Part shown: in pieces, positions 7,247 through 11,232 of the stretch
How the letters are laid out: the number at the start of each line of letters is the position of its first letter
How positions within the stretch are numbered: the stretch's first letter is position 1
Assembly: GCA_903837255.1 (NCBI GenBank)
Contig: CAILTZ010000648.1
Span: 1 to 11,232 of the forward strand
From: an uncultured Pirellula sp.
GTDB taxonomy: Bacteria; Planctomycetota; Planctomycetia; Pirellulales; Pirellulaceae
Direction: 5' to 3'
Length of the DNA stretch: 11,232 bases
Notes under the pieces: model-generated
Told to the model about the DNA's origin: nothing
The model's database searches: none
Seen by the model: only the letters and a program-made list of their open reading frames with translations
Position numbers and translations under genes: made by a program

Positions 7247-8418
7247 AAAAAACCTCCAGCTTCGACTTCGTTCAACTCCGCGGCGCAATCGCATCGGGCT
7301 CGGTGGAGATCGCTCCAACGGTCGCAATGGCGATGGAAAAGCCCATCGATTTCCCCTCGGTCGACCTCGCTCTTGTACCAGGGGATCGTGTCGCCATCGC
7401 CGTCCATGATAGTCTTCCGCAAGCAAGCCTTGTGGTCCAATCCCTGATCGATTGGCTCTTTAACCATCCGGCCCTAAGCGACCTGCGGCTCTCGGTGGTG
7501 CTCGCCAACGGACAAGAAACCTTGGCCGAACAAATCACAAGTTGGCTCAGCACTGAGCATCCAGAGAGTACCCAAGGCGATGAGCCGCAATGCCGCGTCA
7601 TGTGCCACGACCCAGATGATCCGCATTCGCTCGAATACATCGCTGCGTCCGACCAAGCCGAAGCGATCTATCTTCACCGAGAGCTCGTCGAAGCCGATTT
7701 TGTGATCCCGGTCTACCGATGGCTTGAGACTCATGATCCCCGCAGTCACGATCCCTACATGGTCTTACCTACATTCGGCGATCGAGCTACCTTAAACAGA
7801 TACGCAAAGGCTTGGTTGAGACACAGCGATGCAGGGGCACGAAGTTCCATGGGCATCGCCGAGTCGGGCTGGCTGGCAGGGATCCAATTTGCCATCGGAG
7901 CATTGGCCAACCAAGAAGGTCAAATTGCAATGCTCGTTTCGGGAACGCCCGTGGGGGTCGACCGAGCATGCCAAGAGGTGCTTGGCACAAGCCCTCAGGC
8001 CGAAAAAACTTCCGCCGAAAAAGGCTTTGATTTAGTCGTCGTCGAGTTGGTCGACGAGTCTGGTGCCCCGAACTGGCGTCAGATCGCCGGCGCCGCCTGC
8101 AGCGCCGAGCGGTGGCTTAGTCCCGCCGGTCGAATCGTGGTGATCGCATCCAAACTCAGCGTGGTCCCCCCAGGAATTGGAGCTTTAGCCTCGGACGATC
8201 CGGACGAAGAGATTCAGCAAGTCTTGCTCGATAGCCAATTGGAAGACGCATTTTCGGCCGCTGTTTTGCGAGGGATCCAATCGCGACGAAGCATTTATGT
8301 ACAATCCCAAGTGGATCCCGAGATCCTCGAATCGCTCGGGTTCGCATCGATTCGCAACCCGAGCGAGCTCGATCGCCTCATGCACAACGCCTCGCGAGTC
8401 GGTGTCATGGAATACTAG
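7243..8418 (+). CDS. Divergent LarA-like (lactate racemase N-terminal domain, DUF2088) protein
   Basis: A 391-residue protein whose N-terminal half follows the layout of LarA, the nickel-pincer lactate racemase. It shows GDRVAIAVHDSLPQAS (47-62), where LarA has a Asp-x-Thr-Arg-Pro stretch; SVVLANGQE (84-92), where LarA has ATGxHR; LHRELVEADFVIP (144-156); and LETH..VLP (161-176), where LarA has ESHFFAGFSGGRKSVLP. Only His164 seems to keep a cofactor-region histidine. The cofactor-tethering Lys appears to be Tyr172, and the ATGxH histidine appears to be Glu92. The alignment is by eye from memory. It is thus probably not a lactate racemase; another isomerase or a non-catalytic protein is possible. 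The C-terminal half (from about 262, FDLVVVELV) is a Rossmann-like alpha/beta region. The ATG at 7243 overlaps the GT4 stop by 4 bases and is preferred to the GTG at 7219. No strong ribosome site is seen, which fits coupling. Confidence 0.62.
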   Translation: MKKTSSFDFVQLRGAIASGSVEIAPTVAMAMEKPIDFPSVDLALVPGDRVAIAVHDSLPQASLVVQSLIDWLFNHPALSDLRLSVVLANGQETLAEQITSWLSTEHPESTQGDEPQCRVMCHDPDDPHSLEYIAASDQAEAIYLHRELVEADFVIPVYRWLETHDPRSHDPYMVLPTFGDRATLNRYAKAWLRHSDAGARSSMGIAESGWLAGIQFAIGALANQEGQIAMLVSGTPVGVDRACQEVLGTSPQAEKTSAEKGFDLVVVELVDESGAPNWRQIAGAACSAERWLSPAGRIVVIASKLSVVPPGIGALASDDPDEEIQQVLLDSQLEDAFSAAVLRGIQSRRSIYVQSQVDPEILESLGFASIRNPSELDRLMHNASRVGVMEY

Positions 8419-8452
8419 ATCGCAGTCGCATTCCGCAGGTGGTATCTTCAAC

Positions 8453-8456
8453 AAGG
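8453..8456 (+). promoter_or_regulatory. Ribosome binding site choosing the 8466 start
   Basis: AAGG lies 9 bases before the ATG at 8466. The in-frame GTG at 8439 has no comparable site and would add nine non-conserved residues. Confidence 0.4.
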
Positions 8457-8465
8457 TCGCTGACT

Positions 8466-9362
8466 ATGGACATCTATTCGCTAAACTCTCGGTATGGATT
8501 CAATGAAGAGTTGGTTTTCTTTGAGCATCCCAGCGGGTTGGTGTATGCCAAGGTGAAAACAATTCATTGCACCGGAGAGTTCTTCCTACAAGGTGCACAT
8601 GTAACCAGATACCAAGACCTGCTGTTTATGAGCCAGCAAGCGATCTATGCGCAGGGCAAGGCGTTGCGGGGTGGAATCCCAATCTGTTTTCCTTGGTTCA
8701 ACAGCCACCCAAGCGATGCGAGCTTGCCTGCCCACGGTTGGGCCCGGACTGCGACGTGGAATGTCCTCCAGACGCATCGCTCCAGCGATGAGATCCAAGT
8801 CGTTCTCGGACTAGCCAAGGATGGTTTTGAGCTGGTCTATCGGATCGGTTTGGGCCGCCAGCTGAAGGTCGCTTTGGAGACACGAAACACTACGCACAGC
8901 GCACTGGAGTATGAACTGGCCTTGCACACCTATTTCGCGGTTGGGAACATTGACCAAGTCGCCATCACGGGGGATTTGCAAGGCTGCGGCTATTACGACC
9001 AGTTGACCAAACTCCAGCACGAGGCTCAAGGCTCACCGATCGGCTTTACTCAAGAGACGGATCGGATTTATTATGGGCAAGCTCCACACATCAAGATTGC
9101 GGACCGCTCGCTAGATCGTCAGATAGAGATCGACTCCGAGGGATCCAGAGCAACCGTCGTATGGAATCCGTGGGTGGAGAAATCCAAACGGATGTCGGAC
9201 TTTGGGGATCTTGAATACCAGCAGATGTGCTGCATCGAAACGGCAAATGTCCGCCAACGCTCTGTAAGGCTTGAGGCCGGCGAAACCCGCACTACAAGCC
9301 TTTGCATCAAAGCCGACGCCAATCTCGACCTAGCCGAAAATCACTCTGCAGTTGCCAACTGA
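8466..9362 (+). CDS. D-hexose-6-phosphate mutarotase (YeaD-like, aldose 1-epimerase superfamily)
   Basis: A 298-residue cytoplasmic protein of the YeaD family, which equilibrates the anomers of glucose-6-phosphate and similar sugars. Family landmarks in order: FFLQGAHVTRY (39-49), ALRGGIPICFPWF (66-78), the conserved His90 in LPAHGWAR (88-95), the catalytic His154 in ALHTYFAVGNI (152-162), TDRIYY (198-203), VVWNPWVEKSKRMSDFG (231-247), and the catalytic Glu258 in CCIETANV (255-262). Length matches the family and nothing is missing. It starts 47 bp after the LarA-like gene, so it is probably the last gene of the + strand series. This fits supplying a correctly configured sugar phosphate to the glycosyltransferase block, though that link is inference. 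Its last 22 bases are shared with the 3' end of the opposing propeller gene. Confidence 0.92.
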   Translation: MDIYSLNSRYGFNEELVFFEHPSGLVYAKVKTIHCTGEFFLQGAHVTRYQDLLFMSQQAIYAQGKALRGGIPICFPWFNSHPSDASLPAHGWARTATWNVLQTHRSSDEIQVVLGLAKDGFELVYRIGLGRQLKVALETRNTTHSALEYELALHTYFAVGNIDQVAITGDLQGCGYYDQLTKLQHEAQGSPIGFTQETDRIYYGQAPHIKIADRSLDRQIEIDSEGSRATVVWNPWVEKSKRMSDFGDLEYQQMCCIETANVRQRSVRLEAGETRTTSLCIKADANLDLAENHSAVAN

Positions 9363-11107
9363 TAGCAAACAGCCTCTTGGGCATTGCGAACGTACAAGCG
9401 GTCGCCGACGACTACTGGATGATTCCATGTTTTGTCGCTCAACGCTGCGATTTTCCCAAGCTCTTGATGTTTCTCGGACGTGGCTCGCAGCAAGACCAAC
9501 TCCCCTTTTTCGCTTATGACCAGGATCAATCCGGAGTCCGCAAGCAAGAGAGCTTGGCCCTTCTCATAACGACCACCCTTCCATTTACGCTTGCCATCCT
9601 CAAGCCCGATGCAGGCGAAGATCGCGTTGTCGAACCCGTAAATGTTGCCATCGTGCACCAGGATGTCGTTGTAGTCGGGCTTCATGTCCTTGGATGTCCA
9701 GACTTCCTTGGCCTCTAGACCGTTGTCCCCCGAAGTGAACTCAACAAGACGCGTCCCGGTCCCCATTCCAGCAGGTATCAGCAGCTTGTTGCCATCGATC
9801 ACTTGGGCTTGGCAAGCCCGATAGCCTTGGTGCACAAACTCATAGTTGTAGAGACTCTTTCCAGTGGCGGGCTCCCAGAGATGCGCGCCGGTGTTCGATA
9901 GCAAGCACAAATAGGTTTGATCCAAAAGCTTGATCTTTTGAACCGTGCTATAGGACATCTCGCCAGCGGGGGCCGTCCAAGCGACTTGGCCATCCTCGAC
10001 GTTGAATGCGATGACCCCTTTATCTCCCTTGCCTCCTGCATGGACGATGACAACGCCGCTTTCGACACATGGCGAACAGGAAAAACCCCACATCGGAGGC
10101 TCCTTCCTTCCCGAAGACTCTTTCAAGTCTGCTTTCCAAACCAACTTCCCATCCATCGCATCGAGCTTCACCAGGATGCCTTCGGCACCCAAGGCATAGA
10201 TCGAGCCATCGGAGAGAGTCGGTGTGCCTCGAGGCCCGAGTCCTCCGAGCGATTCGAAAAACCTTGATGGAGTTTTAAAGGACCAAATCGGTTCACCGGT
10301 CTTGGAGTCATAGCATGCAACCGCCTCATTCTCCCCGCGTTGCTCTTGAGTAAAAAGCCGATCGGCACCGATGGAAAACGAGCTCCAAGCCGGTCCGAGT
10401 CGCTTGCGCCAAATCTCCTGCGGCGGATGCGCCGTCCAATCGTCGCTGAATCGACGTCCCCTCTGCGCACTGTCCCCTCGAGGACCGCGAAAACCGGGCC
10501 AGGCGGCTAATTTCAATTCACCGAGAACCCCCTGCGAGTCAATCGGTTGGCTGCTAGTCCTCTTTTCGGCTTGGCGAATCTCTGACAAAGCTTTTTGCTC
10601 TGCACTCTGGTTCCATCGCCAATTGAATCCAAAGGAAAAATCCCCCCATACACCATCCGTCATTATCAACGCCGAATAACCAGCCCCGAGGGCCGCCAAG
10701 CCGATGGCAAGCCATGTTCGGTGGATTGAAAGTTTGTTGCCGAAAAGAATCGCTCCAAGAGCAAACGCCGCGATCGCCATCGGGATGGTCATGACGATCG
10801 GCAAAGGCCCTCGCATCGACTCATGACAAACGGCTTGTTCGATCCCCACGGCACCGACCACACCCAGTACCCCGAGAATCCGCTCGAACCATCGAGCGCG
10901 GCTGGCCAGCAGCCACCAAAGCATGACCAACAAGCCGACCAAAAAAGGCCCAAAGGCGCTTGCCATCCAAATCATGGATGGTCCGTCGGGGACCAGGCCC
11001 GGAACAAATCGCATGAAAACCATCAGCGGTAAAAGCAGGATCGGAATCCAAATCCGAAGGGGTCGCCAGGAAATCTTGGGTCGCGCCACATTTACTTCTT
11101 CTGACAT
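9341..11107 (-). CDS. Membrane-anchored PQQ-like beta-propeller protein with multi-span N-terminus
   Basis: A 588-residue protein in two parts. The first 165 or so residues hold about five hydrophobic spans (roughly 19-37, 47-68, 77-91, 102-122, 132-150). A short charged linker leads to the signature WPGFRGPRGDS (203-213) that opens many planctomycete PQQ-like propeller domains. Propeller blades then follow with the signatures YDSKTGEPIW (266-275), LDAMDGKLVW (315-324), NVEDGQVAW (369-377), EPATGKSLY (412-420) and LEDGKRKW (502-509). The propeller probably sits in the periplasm, tethered by the membrane bundle. No heme motif or enzyme active site is recognised, so a scaffold or quinoprotein role is undecided. 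The ATG at 11107 is chosen because AGGAG (11118-11122 on the plus strand) lies 10 bases upstream. The ATG at 11116 would have only 1 base of spacing. The gene ends convergently, overlapping the mutarotase gene. Confidence 0.88.
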   Translation of the reverse strand: MSEEVNVARPKISWRPLRIWIPILLLPLMVFMRFVPGLVPDGPSMIWMASAFGPFLVGLLVMLWWLLASRARWFERILGVLGVVGAVGIEQAVCHESMRGPLPIVMTIPMAIAAFALGAILFGNKLSIHRTWLAIGLAALGAGYSALIMTDGVWGDFSFGFNWRWNQSAEQKALSEIRQAEKRTSSQPIDSQGVLGELKLAAWPGFRGPRGDSAQRGRRFSDDWTAHPPQEIWRKRLGPAWSSFSIGADRLFTQEQRGENEAVACYDSKTGEPIWSFKTPSRFFESLGGLGPRGTPTLSDGSIYALGAEGILVKLDAMDGKLVWKADLKESSGRKEPPMWGFSCSPCVESGVVIVHAGGKGDKGVIAFNVEDGQVAWTAPAGEMSYSTVQKIKLLDQTYLCLLSNTGAHLWEPATGKSLYNYEFVHQGYRACQAQVIDGNKLLIPAGMGTGTRLVEFTSGDNGLEAKEVWTSKDMKPDYNDILVHDGNIYGFDNAIFACIGLEDGKRKWKGGRYEKGQALLLADSGLILVISEKGELVLLRATSEKHQELGKIAALSDKTWNHPVVVGDRLYVRNAQEAVCYQLATAE

Positions 11108-11117
11108 AGTTTGCATT

Positions 11118-11122
11118 CTCCT
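11118..11122 (-). promoter_or_regulatory. Ribosome binding site choosing the 11107 start
   Basis: AGGAG on the - strand is 10 bases before the ATG at 11107 and only 1 base before the ATG at 11116. It is the best Shine-Dalgarno match in the window and favours the shorter protein. Confidence 0.6.
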
Positions 11123-11144
11123 GTTTTGCGTCTATCCGAGTAGA

Positions 11145-11231
11145 TCACGAACCGACCAGCCCCGCGGATTCGACTTTGATCCTAAGATCGCCGTTGTAGG
11201 CTACACACGGTTGGCCTTTCAACGCTTCGGA
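11145..11231 (-). CDS. Possible C-terminal end of another leftward gene (partial)
   Basis: On the - strand a frame open from the window edge ends at TGA (11145-11147). It gives 28 residues beginning SEALKGQPCVAYNGD, with protein-like composition and about two-thirds G/C at third codon positions. It would end 37 bp upstream of the propeller gene start, a typical within-operon gap. I do not recognise the family. The opposite strand is also open here with a plausible-looking translation (from about 11154 to the edge), so the strand is not certain. Confidence 0.3.
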   Translation of the reverse strand, partial: SEALKGQPCVAYNGDLRIKVESAGLVGS

Positions 11232-11232
11232 C

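Noticed and set aside
9302..9718. 138-codon + strand frame after the mutarotase
   Set aside because: It is antisense to the C-terminal propeller blades of the - strand gene, which are clearly coding.
1..11232. Search by eye for CRISPR repeats, tRNA/rRNA, insertion-sequence ends, att sites and strong intrinsic terminators
   Set aside because: No regularly spaced repeats, cloverleaf-like runs, transposase motifs or GC hairpins followed by T runs were found. All gaps between genes are under 300 bp.

Overview
The window looks like chromosomal DNA of a planctomycete, most likely of the Pirellula/Rhodopirellula type. This rests on family content: a planctomycete-type cytochrome c domain fused to a DUF2231 membrane domain, two PQQ-like beta-propeller proteins with secretion or membrane signals, moderate-to-high GC, and weak or absent Shine-Dalgarno sites before several genes. 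Genus-level placement is inference. No transposase, integrase, CRISPR array, tRNA or rRNA was seen.

Left edge (1-440): the first 64 codons of mutL run leftward off the window. A 247-bp divergent intergenic region separates it from a long rightward gene series and carries a plausible sigma70-type promoter for each direction.

Middle (441-9362, + strand, nine genes): a secreted alpha/beta-hydrolase esterase; a c-type cytochrome with a membrane domain; an RbsD/FucU-family sugar mutarotase; an exported beta-propeller protein; hypoxanthine phosphoribosyltransferase; a degenerate GT-B glycosyltransferase; a canonical GT4 glycosyltransferase; a divergent LarA-like (DUF2088) protein; and a YeaD-like hexose-6-phosphate mutarotase. 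The two glycosyltransferases and the LarA-like gene are chained by two 4-base stop/start overlaps (6125-6128 and 7243-7246), so they are probably translated together. The mutarotase follows 47 bp later. This sugar block is the most interesting part. Its first member has lost the usual GT4 donor-site residues, and the LarA-like member appears to lack key residues for binding the nickel-pincer cofactor.

Right part (9341-11107, - strand): a large membrane-anchored beta-propeller protein with about five N-terminal membrane segments. It converges on the mutarotase gene and overlaps its 3' end by 22 bp, leaving no room for an intergenic terminator. At the right edge there may be the last 28 codons of another leftward gene.

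Functionally, the left half holds envelope or periplasmic proteins (esterase, cytochrome, propeller) mixed with housekeeping genes (mutL, hpt). The right half of the + strand series looks like a small cytoplasmic glycan-building unit. I see no mobile or defence system. The strongest lead for something undescribed is the coupled trio of degenerate GT, active GT and LarA-like protein.
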